DNA from: DATFDN01 sp963756545
GTDB lineage: Bacteria > Pseudomonadota > Alphaproteobacteria > Acetobacterales > Acetobacteraceae
DNA length: 64,000 nucleotides
Assembly (NCBI GenBank): GCA_963756545.1
Contig: CAVWNY010000003.1
Location: forward strand, 806,001-870,000
Reading direction: 5' to 3'
In this document: positions 26,607 through 35,383 of the stretch, piece by piece
How positions within the stretch are numbered: the first letter of the stretch is position 1
How the letters are laid out: each line of letters begins with the position of its first letter
Translations under genes and position numbers: made by a program
The notes under the pieces: generated by a model
Seen by the model: the letters and a program-made list of their open reading frames with translations, nothing else
Told to the model about the DNA's origin: nothing
The model's database searches: none

Positions 26607-28195
26607 CGCGGGTGTTCGTTCCCCGCGACGCGGGCGCGCTGGCGCTCGGCGCCGAAGCGGTGGCGGCGGCGCTCGCGGCTGGCGGGGCGGAGCTCGTGCG
26701 CACCGGCTCGCGCGGCCTCTATTGGCTGGAACCGATGATCGAGGTCGCCACGTCAGCCGGGCGGATCGCCTACGGCCCCGTGCGGCCGGCCGACGTGCCG
26801 GGCCTGCTGGCATCGGGGATACATGATGGCGGGGCGCACGATTTGCGGCTTGGCCGGCCTGAGGACATCCCCTATTTCGCGCGCCAGACCCGGCTGGTGT
26901 TCGCGCGCACGGGCCTTGTCGATCCCGCCTCGCTCGACGACTACCGCGCGCAGGGCGGGCTGCGCGGGCTGACGCGCGCGATGGAGATCGGCCCGGCGGC
27001 GGTGATCGAGGAGGTCGCGCGCTCGGGCCTGCGAGGCCGAGGCGGGGCAGGGTTCCCGACCGCGCTGAAATGGCGCGGCGCGGCGGAAGCCCCGGGTCCG
27101 CGCCGCCACATCGTGGTCAATGCCGACGAGGGCGATTCCGGAACCTTCGCCGACCGGATGCTGATGGAGGGCGACCCCTTCGCGCTCATCGAGGGAATGC
27201 TGATCGCCGCCTTCGCGGTCGGTGCGGCCCAGGGCTGGGTCTATACGCGCTCCGAATACCCCCATGCGATCGCCGCCTTCGACCGCGCGCTGGCGGTCGC
27301 GCGGGCGGGCGGACTGCTCGGGCCGGATGCGCTCGGGACAGGCGTTGCCTTCGACATCGAGCAGCGCGTCGGCGCCGGCGCCTACATCTGCGGCGAGGAG
27401 ACCGCGTTGCTGGAAAGCCTGGAGGGACGCCGGGGCGAAGTGCGCGCGAAGCCGCCGCTGCCCGTCCACAAGGGCCTGTTCGGCGAGCCCACGGTCGTCA
27501 ACAACGTCATCACGCTGGCCAGCGTCCCGCCGATCCTCTCGGATGGAGGGGAGGCCTATCAGGCGCTCGGATACGGCCGCTCGCGCGGCACCATGCCGAT
27601 CCAGCTCGCCGGCAACGTCCGCCGTCCCGGACTGTTCGAGGCGCCGTTCGGCCTTACCCTGGGCGAACTGGTCGAGGAGATCGGCGGCGGCACCGCCACC
27701 GGCCGGCCGGTGCGCGCGGTGCAGGCTGGCGGCCCGCTCGGCGCCTATTTCCCGCCGGCGCTGTACGACACGGTTTACGATTACGAGGCATTCACCGCCC
27801 GCGACGGGCTGATCGGCCACGGTGGACTGGTGGTGTTCGACGATACGGTGGACATGGCCCACCAGGCCCGCTTCGCGATGGAATTCTGCGCGGCGGAGTC
27901 ATGCGGCAAATGCACGCCGTGCCGCATCGGCTCGGTGCGGGGGACGGAGGTCTTCGACCGCATCCTCGCCGGCGTCGATGTGGCGGCGAATCTCAAGCTG
28001 ATCACCGACCTCTGCGAGACGCTGAAGTTTGGCTCGCTGTGCGCGCTGGGCGGGTTCATCCCGTTTCCGGTGATCAGCGCGATCACCCATTTCCCGGAAG
28101 ATTTCCGCCGGCTCTCGTCCGGGTCGGCCTCGCTCGCCGAGCTGTCCGCGGTCGCCGCGGAAGGCGGCGGCCGACGCGCCGCGCCGGGGCTTTGA
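26603..28195 (+). CDS. fdsB: NAD-dependent formate dehydrogenase beta subunit
   Basis: 530 residues from GTG 26603. A thioredoxin-like N-terminus is followed by the NuoF-like flavoprotein: GLRGRGGAGFPTALKW (FMN/NADH site), VVNADEGDSGTFADRMLMEGDPFALIEGM, GAGAYICGEETALLESLEG, and the [4Fe-4S] site ESCGKCTPCRIG (Cys434, 437, 440) with a distal Cys in CETLKFGSLCALGG. It reduces NAD+ with electrons from formate. The overlap with fdsG and the short gap to fdsA show one operon. In-frame sequence upstream of the GTG belongs to an alternative frame of fdsG. Confidence 0.95.
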   Translation: MTRVFVPRDAGALALGAEAVAAALAAGGAELVRTGSRGLYWLEPMIEVATSAGRIAYGPVRPADVPGLLASGIHDGGAHDLRLGRPEDIPYFARQTRLVFARTGLVDPASLDDYRAQGGLRGLTRAMEIGPAAVIEEVARSGLRGRGGAGFPTALKWRGAAEAPGPRRHIVVNADEGDSGTFADRMLMEGDPFALIEGMLIAAFAVGAAQGWVYTRSEYPHAIAAFDRALAVARAGGLLGPDALGTGVAFDIEQRVGAGAYICGEETALLESLEGRRGEVRAKPPLPVHKGLFGEPTVVNNVITLASVPPILSDGGEAYQALGYGRSRGTMPIQLAGNVRRPGLFEAPFGLTLGELVEEIGGGTATGRPVRAVQAGGPLGAYFPPALYDTVYDYEAFTARDGLIGHGGLVVFDDTVDMAHQARFAMEFCAAESCGKCTPCRIGSVRGTEVFDRILAGVDVAANLKLITDLCETLKFGSLCALGGFIPFPVISAITHFPEDFRRLSSGSASLAELSAVAAEGGGRRAAPGL

Positions 28196-28211
28196 AGAGG
28201 TAGCTACGTCC

Positions 28212-31025
28212 ATGCTCCACGATCCAGATTTCGGCACCAAGCGCGGCACCGGCGCAGCCTCGGTCACGCTCGACATCGACGGCCGGACCGTGACCGTGCC
28301 CGAGGGCACCTCCATCATGCGCGCCGCGGCCGAGGCCGGGATCAGCGTGCCGCGCCTCTGTGCCACCGACACGCTCGATGCGTTCGGGTCATGCCGGCTG
28401 TGCCTGGTCGAGATCGACGGGCGCGCGGGAACGCCGGCGTCCTGCACCACGCCGGTCGCGCCGGGGATGGCCGTGCGCACGCAGACCGAGCGCCTGGGGC
28501 GGCTGCGGCGCGGGGTGATGGAGCTGTATCTCTCGGATCATCCGCTCGATCCCGACGGCGAGATGCGGGACATGGCGGCCGAAGTCGGGTTGGCGGAGGT
28601 GCGTTACGGCCATGACGGCGCCAATCATCTCGCCTCGCCGATCGACGGGTCGAACCCGTATTTCCAGTTCGATCCCACCAAGTGCATCGTCTGCTCGCGC
28701 TGCGTGCGCGCCTGCGCCGAGGTGCAGGGCACGTTTGCGTTGACGGTGCAGGGGCGCGGCTTCGACTCCAAGATCGTCGCCAGCATGGACGAGCCGTTCC
28801 TGACGTCGGAATGCGTCTCCTGCGGCGCCTGCGTGCAGGCGTGTCCGACGGGATCGCTGATCGAGAAGAGCGTCGTCGCTCTCGGCCAACCCGAGCACGC
28901 GATCGCCACGACCTGCGGTTATTGCGGCGTCGGGTGCAGCTTCCGCGCCGAGATGCGGGGCGAGACCGTGATCCGCATGGTGCCGTCAAAGGACGGCAAG
29001 GCGAATCACGGCCATTCCTGCGTGAAGGGCCGCTTTGCCTGGGGCTATGCGATGCATCGCGAGCGCATCCTGAAACCGATGATGCGTGCATCCATCACCG
29101 ATCCTTGGGAGGAGACCACCTGGGAGGCGGCGATCGGGCGCGTGGCCAGCGAGTTCCGGCGCATCCAGGAGCAGCACGGCGTCGGTTCGATCGGTGCCAT
29201 CACGTCGTCGCGCTGCACCAATGAAGAGACCTACCTCATGCAGAAGCTGGTGCGCGCCGGCTTCGGCAACAACAACATCGACACCTGCGCGCGGGTCTGC
29301 CACTCGCCCACCGGCTACGGGCTGGGGACCGCGTTCGGCACCTCGGCCGGCACCAACGATTTTGACTCGATCACGCAAGCCGATGTCGTGCTGCTGGTCG
29401 GCGCCAACCCGACTGACGCGCACCCGGTTTTCGCCTCGCAGATGAAGCGCCGGTTCCGCGAAGGCGCGAAGCTGATCGTGCTTGATCCGCGCCGCATCGA
29501 CCTGGTGCGGACGCCGCATGTCGAGGCGACGTTTCACTTGCCCCTGCGCCCTGGCAGCAACGTCGCCGTGCTGGATGCATTGGCGCACGTGATCGTCACC
29601 GAGGGGCTCGTCGCCGAGGCGTATGTGCGCGAACGCTGCGAGTGGGACGCCTTCCAGGATTGGGCCGCGTTCGTCGCCGAGCCGCGCAACAGCCCCGAAG
29701 CCATCGAGCCATTGAGCGGCGTGCCCGCGGACCTGATCCGCAAGGCGGCACGTCTCTATGCGACCGCCGGCAACGCGGCGATCTACTACGGGCTTGGCGT
29801 GACCGAGCACAGTCAGGGCAGTACGGCGGTGATGGCGCTCGCCAATCTCGCGATGGCCACCGGCAATGTCGGACGGCCGGGCACCGGGGTGAACCCGCTG
29901 CGCGGGCAGAACAATGTGCAGGGCTCGTGCGACATGGGCAGCTTCCCGCACGAGTTCTCCGATTACCGACACGTCGCCAATGATGACGTGCGCGGCACCT
30001 TTGAGCGGCTATGGGGCGTGACGCTCGACCGCGAGCCCGGCCTGCGGATTCCGAACATGCTGGATGCCGCCGTCGACGGCACATTCCGCGCGCTGTACAT
30101 CCAGGGCGAGGATATCGTCCAGTCCGATCCGGACACGCATCACATCACCGCCGGTTTGCAGGCGATGGAGTGCGTGGTGGTGCAGGACCTGTTTCTCTGC
30201 GAGACGGCGAATTACGCGCATGTCTTCCTGCCCGGCTCCACGTTCCTCGAGAAGGACGGCACGTTCACGAACGCCGAACGGCGCGTCAACCGGGTGCGCC
30301 GCGTCATGGCGCCGCGCAACGGATACGAAGACTGGGAGATCACCCAGTTGATCGCTCGCGCGATGGGACTGAACTGGACCATCGCGCATCCGTCGGAGAT
30401 CATGGACGAGATCGCGGCGACGACGCCGAGCTTCGCCGGCGTGTCGTATGCCAAGCTCGATGCGCTCGGCTCCGTGCAATGGCCGTGCAACGACGCCAAG
30501 CCCGGCGGCACGCCGACGATGCACGCCGAGCGCTTCGTGCGGGGCATGGGCCGCTTCGTCGTCACCGAGTACATCCCGACCGACGAGCGCACCGGGCCGC
30601 GCTTTCCGCTGTTGCTGACGACCGGTCGCATCCTGAGCCAATACAATGTCGGGGCGCAGACGCGCCGGACCGACAACGTCTTGTGGCACGAGGAGGACCG
30701 GCTGGAGATCCATCCGCACGACGCCGAGGATCGCGGCGTTGGCGACGGCGACTGGGTGCGGCTGGCGTCGCGCGCCGGAGAGACGACGTTGCGCGCCCGT
30801 ATCACCGATCGCGTGGCCCCGGGCGTCGTCTACACGACGTTTCATCATCCGTTGACCCAGGCCAACGTCGTGACGACCGACTACAGCGACTGGGCGACCA
30901 ACTGCCCCGAATACAAGGTGACGGCGGTGCAGGTCTCGCCCTCGAACGGACCGAGTGCGTGGCAGGAGGAATATGGGGCGTTCGTGAAGCGGAGCCGGCG
31001 CATCGCGCCGGTGCCGGCGGAGTGA
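28212..31025 (+). CDS. fdsA: NAD-dependent formate dehydrogenase alpha subunit (Mo)
   Basis: 937 residues. The N-terminal NuoG-like part carries a [2Fe-2S] ferredoxin domain (FGSCRLCLVEIDGRAG) and 4Fe-4S motifs (KCIVCSRCVRACAEVQG; ECVSCGACVQACPTGSL). The molybdopterin oxidoreductase part starts TCGYCGVGCSF. The Mo ligand is Cys363 in ARVCHSPTGYG, where E. coli FdhF has selenocysteine. Late GARLIVLDPRRIDL-like KLIVLDPRRIDLVRTPH and the C-terminal dinucleotide-binding domain (TTGRILSQYNVGAQTRRT) are complete. It oxidises formate to CO2 in the cytoplasm using a bis-MGD cofactor. Confidence 0.96.
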   Translation: MLHDPDFGTKRGTGAASVTLDIDGRTVTVPEGTSIMRAAAEAGISVPRLCATDTLDAFGSCRLCLVEIDGRAGTPASCTTPVAPGMAVRTQTERLGRLRRGVMELYLSDHPLDPDGEMRDMAAEVGLAEVRYGHDGANHLASPIDGSNPYFQFDPTKCIVCSRCVRACAEVQGTFALTVQGRGFDSKIVASMDEPFLTSECVSCGACVQACPTGSLIEKSVVALGQPEHAIATTCGYCGVGCSFRAEMRGETVIRMVPSKDGKANHGHSCVKGRFAWGYAMHRERILKPMMRASITDPWEETTWEAAIGRVASEFRRIQEQHGVGSIGAITSSRCTNEETYLMQKLVRAGFGNNNIDTCARVCHSPTGYGLGTAFGTSAGTNDFDSITQADVVLLVGANPTDAHPVFASQMKRRFREGAKLIVLDPRRIDLVRTPHVEATFHLPLRPGSNVAVLDALAHVIVTEGLVAEAYVRERCEWDAFQDWAAFVAEPRNSPEAIEPLSGVPADLIRKAARLYATAGNAAIYYGLGVTEHSQGSTAVMALANLAMATGNVGRPGTGVNPLRGQNNVQGSCDMGSFPHEFSDYRHVANDDVRGTFERLWGVTLDREPGLRIPNMLDAAVDGTFRALYIQGEDIVQSDPDTHHITAGLQAMECVVVQDLFLCETANYAHVFLPGSTFLEKDGTFTNAERRVNRVRRVMAPRNGYEDWEITQLIARAMGLNWTIAHPSEIMDEIAATTPSFAGVSYAKLDALGSVQWPCNDAKPGGTPTMHAERFVRGMGRFVVTEYIPTDERTGPRFPLLLTTGRILSQYNVGAQTRRTDNVLWHEEDRLEIHPHDAEDRGVGDGDWVRLASRAGETTLRARITDRVAPGVVYTTFHHPLTQANVVTTDYSDWATNCPEYKVTAVQVSPSNGPSAWQEEYGAFVKRSRRIAPVPAE

Positions 31026-31056
31026 CGGCCGTCTTCGCGGCGGGTGAGGGTTCGCG

Positions 31057-31890
31057 GTGATTCCGCCCTCCCGCATCGTCCAACGCACCGCCTTTCGTGG
31101 CGATATGCCTGAGATCGGGGCCCGCGAGATCGCGGAGGAGGCGCCGATCGCGATCACCTACAACCGCGCCGTGCTCGCGGTGATGCTGGCGACGCCTGCC
31201 GATCTGGAAGACTTCGCGATCGGCTTCAGCCTGACCGAAGGGATCATCGAGCGCGCGAGCGACATCGAGGAGGTCGTCGTCGTGCCCGCCCATGACGGCC
31301 TGGAGCTGCGCATGTGGCTCTCGCCCGCGCGCGCGGGCATCGCGGACGGCAGGCGGCGGCGCCTGGCGGGGCCATCGGGCTGCGGGCTGTGCGGGATCGA
31401 GGGTCTGGCGGACGCCGCCCGCCCGCCGCGCCCCGTCGCCTCGAACGCGCGCTTCGGGGCAAGTTCGGTAGCCGCCGCGCTCGCCGCCTTGCCGGCGGCC
31501 CAGACCCTGAACCAACGCACGCACGCGGTCCATGCGGCCGGCTTCTGGCATCCCGCGCACGGATTGGTCGCTCTGCGCGAGGATGTCGGCCGGCACAACG
31601 CGCTCGACAAGCTTGCCGGCGCACTGGCGCGGAGCGGGGTCGCCGCGGCGGACGGCATGATCCTGATGTCCAGCCGGTTATCGGTGGAGTTGGTGCAGAA
31701 GGCGGCGGCGATCGGCGCACCGGCGCTGATCGGCGTCTCCGCGCCCACCGCGCTCGCCGTGCGCACCGCCGAAGCGGCCGGGATCGCGCTGATCGGCGTG
31801 GCGCGCACGGACGGCTTCGAGCTGTTCACGCATCCCGAGCGGATCGAGGCCAGGATGATAGACCTGAAACGTGCGTGTCATGTCGCCTGA
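31057..31890 (+). CDS. fdhD: Formate dehydrogenase accessory sulfurtransferase FdhD (FdsC)
   Basis: 277 residues from GTG 31057. The CxxC motif is Cys109-x-x-Cys112 in SGCGLCGIEG; in this family it transfers sulfur from IscS to the bis-MGD cofactor. Other signatures: EEAPIAITYNRAVLAVMLATPADLEDFAIGFSLTEGII, HAVHAAGFW, REDVGRHNALDKLAGAL and SSRLSVELVQKAAAIGAPALIGVSAPT. It sits between fdsA and fdsD as in fdsGBACD operons, and overlaps fdsD by 11 bp. Confidence 0.96.
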   Translation: MIPPSRIVQRTAFRGDMPEIGAREIAEEAPIAITYNRAVLAVMLATPADLEDFAIGFSLTEGIIERASDIEEVVVVPAHDGLELRMWLSPARAGIADGRRRRLAGPSGCGLCGIEGLADAARPPRPVASNARFGASSVAAALAALPAAQTLNQRTHAVHAAGFWHPAHGLVALREDVGRHNALDKLAGALARSGVAAADGMILMSSRLSVELVQKAAAIGAPALIGVSAPTALAVRTAEAAGIALIGVARTDGFELFTHPERIEARMIDLKRACHVA

Positions 31891-32131
31891 CAAGCTGATC
31901 TACATGGCCAACCAGATCGGCCGCGCCTTCGCCCATGGGCCGCATTCGCGCGCCGTGACGCAGACGGCCACGCATATCCGCAAGTTCTGGGAGCCGAGGA
32001 TGCGTGCCGCCATCCTCGCCCAGCTCGAAACCGAGGCCGGCGCGAAGCTCGATCCCATCGCGCGTGATGCGATCAGGCTGTTACGGGAGTCCGATACAAT
32101 CAACAATGAAGAAAGGGAACTCCGTCCATGA
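31880..32131 (+). CDS. fdsD: Formate dehydrogenase delta subunit
   Basis: 83 residues from ATG 31880 (MSPDKLIYMANQIGRAFAHGP); a GTG 9 bp upstream is possible. The MANQIGRAF start and HIRKFWEPRMRAAILAQLETEAGAKLDPIARDAIRLL are diagnostic of FdsD. In related enzymes FdsD is needed for an active complex, possibly in cofactor delivery. Its stop overlaps the ATG of the transporter remnant (ATGA), so a transporter was once translated as the operon's last gene. Confidence 0.92.
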   Translation: MSPDKLIYMANQIGRAFAHGPHSRAVTQTATHIRKFWEPRMRAAILAQLETEAGAKLDPIARDAIRLLRESDTINNEERELRP

Positions 32132-32385
32132 ACGACGAGCCCGTCAAACCGGGCCTGCTCGATCGCGAGCGCATCGTTGCCGACCCCGGCTTCAGCCCCT
32201 GGCTGGTGACGCCCGCCGCGCTGTGCGTGCATCTGCGCATCGGGCAGGCGTACGCCTTCCATGAGCGCCACGTGCTCGACACCCAGACGGCCCGCGCCTG
32301 AGGAGAACGTTCATGGGTGGTGGCAATGCCCCTCCTGTGGGGCGTCGCCGAGACGATCGAGGACGCGACGAAGCTGTTCCGGTGA
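32128..32385 (+). pseudogene. Oxalate/formate antiporter (OFA-type MFS) with internal deletion
   Basis: ATG 32128 opens MNDEPVKPGLLDRERIVADP and FSPWLVTPAALCVHLRIGQAYAF, the N-terminus and start of TM1 of OFA-family MFS transporters. The sequence then jumps to HERHVLDTQTARA and a stop (32299-32301). A second frame (32320-32385) reads VAMPLLWGVAETIEDATKLFR and stop, the typical C-terminal helix end. About 1.1 kb, nearly all transmembrane segments, is gone. Position as last gene of the fds operon suggests that the intact protein exchanged formate or oxalate. Confidence 0.75.
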
Positions 32386-32413
32386 CGGCTGCGGCGCCCG
32401 GGTAACGCGACGG

Positions 32414-33634
32414 TCACGCGAGCCCGGCCGCCGCCAGCACCACGGCGAGCCCGGCGGCCATGCCGCGCACCGAGGCCCCGGGCTCGATGTCGATCCACTC
32501 CTCCGGCGAGTGCGCCCGTCCGCCGGCGCCGCCCGAACCGATCTTGATGGCCGGGATGTCAAGGCTCATGGGGATGTTGGCGTCGGTGGAGGATGCCTCG
32601 AACCGCGGGGCGAAGCCATGCTGGGCGATGGACGCGCGGGCGAGTTGGGGCAGCCAGTGCGCCTCGTCGGTGCGCCCGGCCGGCCGGTCGCCGATCTTGG
32701 TGATCTCGGTCGCGACCGCCCTGTCCGTGGTGGCGCGGGCCGCGTTCTCCGCGGCGACGGCCGCCTCCACGAAGGTCAGGAATTGGCGGTCCAGGCGGTC
32801 CAGCGCTTCGGTCGATTCCGAGCGCAGGTCGAACTCGGCCCAGGCGCTGTTCGGGATGGCGTTGATCGAGGTGCCGCCGCCCACGCGGCTCGCGCAGAAG
32901 GTCGTGCGCGGCGCGCTCGGCACCTCCAGTGCGGCCAGCCGGGCAATCGTCCCGGCCATCGCGTGCATCGGGTTCACCAGCCCAAACGCCGCCCAGCTAT
33001 GCCCGCCGGGGCCGGTGAAGGTCACGCGATAGCGCCGCGACCCGATGCCGCGCGTCGCGATTCCCTCCATGTCGGGGCTGTCCACTGTGATGAACGCGCC
33101 GATGCGCCCGGCGTAGTCGCCACCGCCGAACAGGTGGCGCATCCCGCGCAAATCGCCCGCGCCCTCCTCGCCCACGTCGGCCACGAAAAGGACGTCGCGG
33201 CGGGTGCGGATGTCGGCCGCGTCCATCGCCCGGGCGAAGGCCAGCAGCACCGCGAGGCTGCGCGTGTCGTCGCCGACGCCGGGCGCCAGCAGCCGCGTTC
33301 CGTCCTGTCGCACGCGCACCTCGGTGCCGGCGGGAAACACGGTGTCCAGGTGCGCGGCGACGCAGAGCAGATCGGTTCCGTGCTCGCTGCCGCCCGCGCC
33401 GCGACGAAGCGCGGTGACGTTGCCGACCTCGTCCATGCGCACCTCCGTCAAGCCCTGCGCGGCGGCCATCGCCAGCCAGGCGCGCCCGCGTTCGGCCTCC
33501 TCGAAGGGAGGCGCCGGGATCTCGGTCAGCGCGATAATCTCGTCGATGGTGCGCGCGTGCTCGGCGGCGAGCGCCGCGGCGGCGGCGCGGAACGGTGCAG
33601 AGGCGATCAGGGTACGGATGGCGGCATCGGGGTC
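32414..33634 (-). CDS. M20-family metallopeptidase
   Basis: 406 residues from GTG 33634 (VDPDAAIRTLIASAPFRAAAAAL), with AGGACG about 8 bases upstream; an ATG at 33715 would add a basic segment unlike the family. Metal ligands are visible in VAAHLDTVFPAG (His/Asp), APGVGDDTRSLAVLLAFARAM (Asp bridging), VADVGEEGAGDLRG (catalytic Glu pair), DSPDMEGIATRGIGSRRYRV and a late SPEEWIDIE (His in RAHSPEEW). The dimerisation domain has FTGPGGHSWAAFGLVNPMHAM. It probably acts as a dipeptidase or amidohydrolase in the cytosol. Substrate unknown. Confidence 0.88.
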   Translation of the reverse strand, partial: DPDAAIRTLIASAPFRAAAAALAAEHARTIDEIIALTEIPAPPFEEAERGRAWLAMAAAQGLTEVRMDEVGNVTALRRGAGGSEHGTDLLCVAAHLDTVFPAGTEVRVRQDGTRLLAPGVGDDTRSLAVLLAFARAMDAADIRTRRDVLFVADVGEEGAGDLRGMRHLFGGGDYAGRIGAFITVDSPDMEGIATRGIGSRRYRVTFTGPGGHSWAAFGLVNPMHAMAGTIARLAALEVPSAPRTTFCASRVGGGTSINAIPNSAWAEFDLRSESTEALDRLDRQFLTFVEAAVAAENAARATTDRAVATEITKIGDRPAGRTDEAHWLPQLARASIAQHGFAPRFEASSTDANIPMSLDIPAIKIGSGGAGGRAHSPEEWIDIEPGASVRGMAAGLAVVLAAAGLA

Positions 33635-33809
33635 CACTTGCGTCGTCCTGGGTTGGAACTGCCGGTATCGGCGTGCAGCGGGGCCACGGCAAGAGCGGGA
33701 AGATCGCTGCTTCACTGGGTTGTGAACTGCGTGGCGGTCTCGGTATGCTCACTGTAACGAATTGTCCTTGCGGCATTCCTTGCCGCATCCGGTGACGAGG
33801 AGAACTTCC

Positions 33810-34349
33810 ATGACGGCACGCATCATCACGACGTTCGGCGCGCTCGCGCTGGGTCTCGCCGCCTTCGCGGCGACACCGGTTTTGGCCCAGGGAGCCGGCG
33901 GCGCCGGGGGAGGTGGCGCCGGGGGAGGTGGTGCCGGGGGCGGCGGCGGCAACGTCCCGAGCCAGACGAACACGACGACCAACCCAGGCGAGGGCAACAC
34001 GGGACCCACGGGGAACGGCACGACAACGGGGACGCCAGGCGGCATGGCCAACCCGGGGTCGGCGGGAACCAACATGGGTAGCGCGGGTGGCACGAACCAA
34101 CCCGGCAACACCGGAAACATGGCGACCGGAAACATGGGTAGCGCGGGCACGACCCGCGGCACGGCACACGCCACGGGGACCGGCACGGCGCACCACACCG
34201 CAGCACGGCCGATGCGTCGGGTGGCGCGGCGAGCCCCTGAGGGCGACACGGCAGCGGGCGATGCGGCCGTGGCGCGGCTGAATGAGCAGAGCCTGCAAGC
34301 CGCGCAGCAGGGCCGTGGCTTCACGCCCGGCGCTTCCCAGCAGCAGTGA
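33810..34349 (+). CDS. Secreted glycine/asparagine/threonine-rich repeat protein
   Basis: 179 residues. GAGGAGAAC upstream of ATG 33810 is a good ribosome binding site. A clear Sec signal peptide (ARIITTFGALALGLAAFAATPVLAQ) is followed by low-complexity sequence: three GAGGGG units at DNA level (GGCGCCGGGGGAGGT repeats near 33900-33945) and two copies of an NMGSAG-containing block (NMGSAGGTNQPGNTG and NMATGNMGSAG). A more ordered C-terminus follows (DTAAGDAAVARLNEQSLQAAQQGRGF). I do not recognise a family; a surface or periplasmic filler protein is possible. A 7-bp hairpin (33769-33787) lies just upstream. Confidence 0.7.
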   Translation: MTARIITTFGALALGLAAFAATPVLAQGAGGAGGGGAGGGGAGGGGGNVPSQTNTTTNPGEGNTGPTGNGTTTGTPGGMANPGSAGTNMGSAGGTNQPGNTGNMATGNMGSAGTTRGTAHATGTGTAHHTAARPMRRVARRAPEGDTAAGDAAVARLNEQSLQAAQQGRGFTPGASQQQ

Positions 34350-34410
34350 TGTTTGACCCCGCCGGTGGCCGGGCGCTTTGCCCGGCTCCGGCAGGACCGG
34401 AGAGACGGCC

Positions 34411-35376
34411 GTGAGCCATTCGTCGCGCCTCGATCCCGATATGCGCGCCTTCCTCGCCGAGCAGGACTTGGAGGCGGCCAAATACCCTCCGATCCGCCTG
34501 GAGATTCCGCTCGATCCGCACCGGGCCGTGAACGACGCGCTCGGCCTCCGGATCGCCGAAGGCGGGCCGACCGTGGCCGAACGCGCGGATCGCTGGATCG
34601 CCGCGCGCGGCCGTCGCATCTTCTGCCGCCTTTACCGTCCGCGCGCCGACCGCGCGTTGCCCGTCCTGGTCTATTTTCACGGCGGGGGCTGGGTCTGGGC
34701 GTCGGTCGATACGCATGACCGGCTGGCCCGCGAGTACGCCGCCGGGGCCGGCGTCGCCGTGCTCAGCGTCGACTACGCGCTCTCGCCCGAAGCGAAGTTT
34801 CCGCAGGCGCTGGAGGAGTGTGCCGCCGTGGTGCGCCACCTCGCGCGGCACGGCGCGGACTGGGGGCTTGATCCGTCGCGCATTCTGCTCGGCGGCGATT
34901 CCGCCGGCGGCAATCTCGCGCTCGCCGCCGCGCTGTTGCTGCGCGACACGGGCGGTCCGCGGCCGTGCGGCGTGCTCGCCACCTATCCCGTCTGCGACAG
35001 CGATCTCGAAACGCCGACCTACCGCGAATTCGGCACGGGCTGGGGCCTCTCGCGGGAGCGCATGGCGTTCTACTGGAGCGTGTACGTGCCGCACGCCGCC
35101 GATCGGCTGCACCCGCTGGCGGCCCCGTTGCGAGCGAACCTGACAGGGCTGCCGCCCGTGCTGGTGCACCTCGCCGAGCTGGACGTGCTGCGCTCCGAGG
35201 GCGAGGCGCTGATCGCCCGGCTGCGCGGCGCAGGCGTGCGCGTCGAGGCCGAGACGTTCAGCGGCGTCGTCCACGGGTTCATCCGGGCGACCGCACAGGT
35301 GGCGAGGGCGCGCGACGCGGGCGCGAAGGCCGCGGCGTGGCTGCGGGCGCGGGCCGAGGCGACGGGCGAAGGCTGA
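34411..35376 (+). CDS. Alpha/beta hydrolase, HSL-type esterase
   Basis: 321 residues from GTG 34411 with GGAGAG upstream. The hormone-sensitive-lipase family motif YFHGGGWVWASVDTHD forms the oxyanion hole. Nucleophile Ser164 is in GGDSAGGNLALAAALLL; the acid/base region is LAELDVLRSEGEAL and VVHGFIRAT (His). No signal peptide, so cytosolic. It likely hydrolyses short-chain esters. The gene is convergent with ggt, 7 bp between stops. Confidence 0.9.
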   Translation: MSHSSRLDPDMRAFLAEQDLEAAKYPPIRLEIPLDPHRAVNDALGLRIAEGGPTVAERADRWIAARGRRIFCRLYRPRADRALPVLVYFHGGGWVWASVDTHDRLAREYAAGAGVAVLSVDYALSPEAKFPQALEECAAVVRHLARHGADWGLDPSRILLGGDSAGGNLALAAALLLRDTGGPRPCGVLATYPVCDSDLETPTYREFGTGWGLSRERMAFYWSVYVPHAADRLHPLAAPLRANLTGLPPVLVHLAELDVLRSEGEALIARLRGAGVRVEAETFSGVVHGFIRATAQVARARDAGAKAAAWLRARAEATGEG

Positions 35377-35383
35377 GGGCGGT

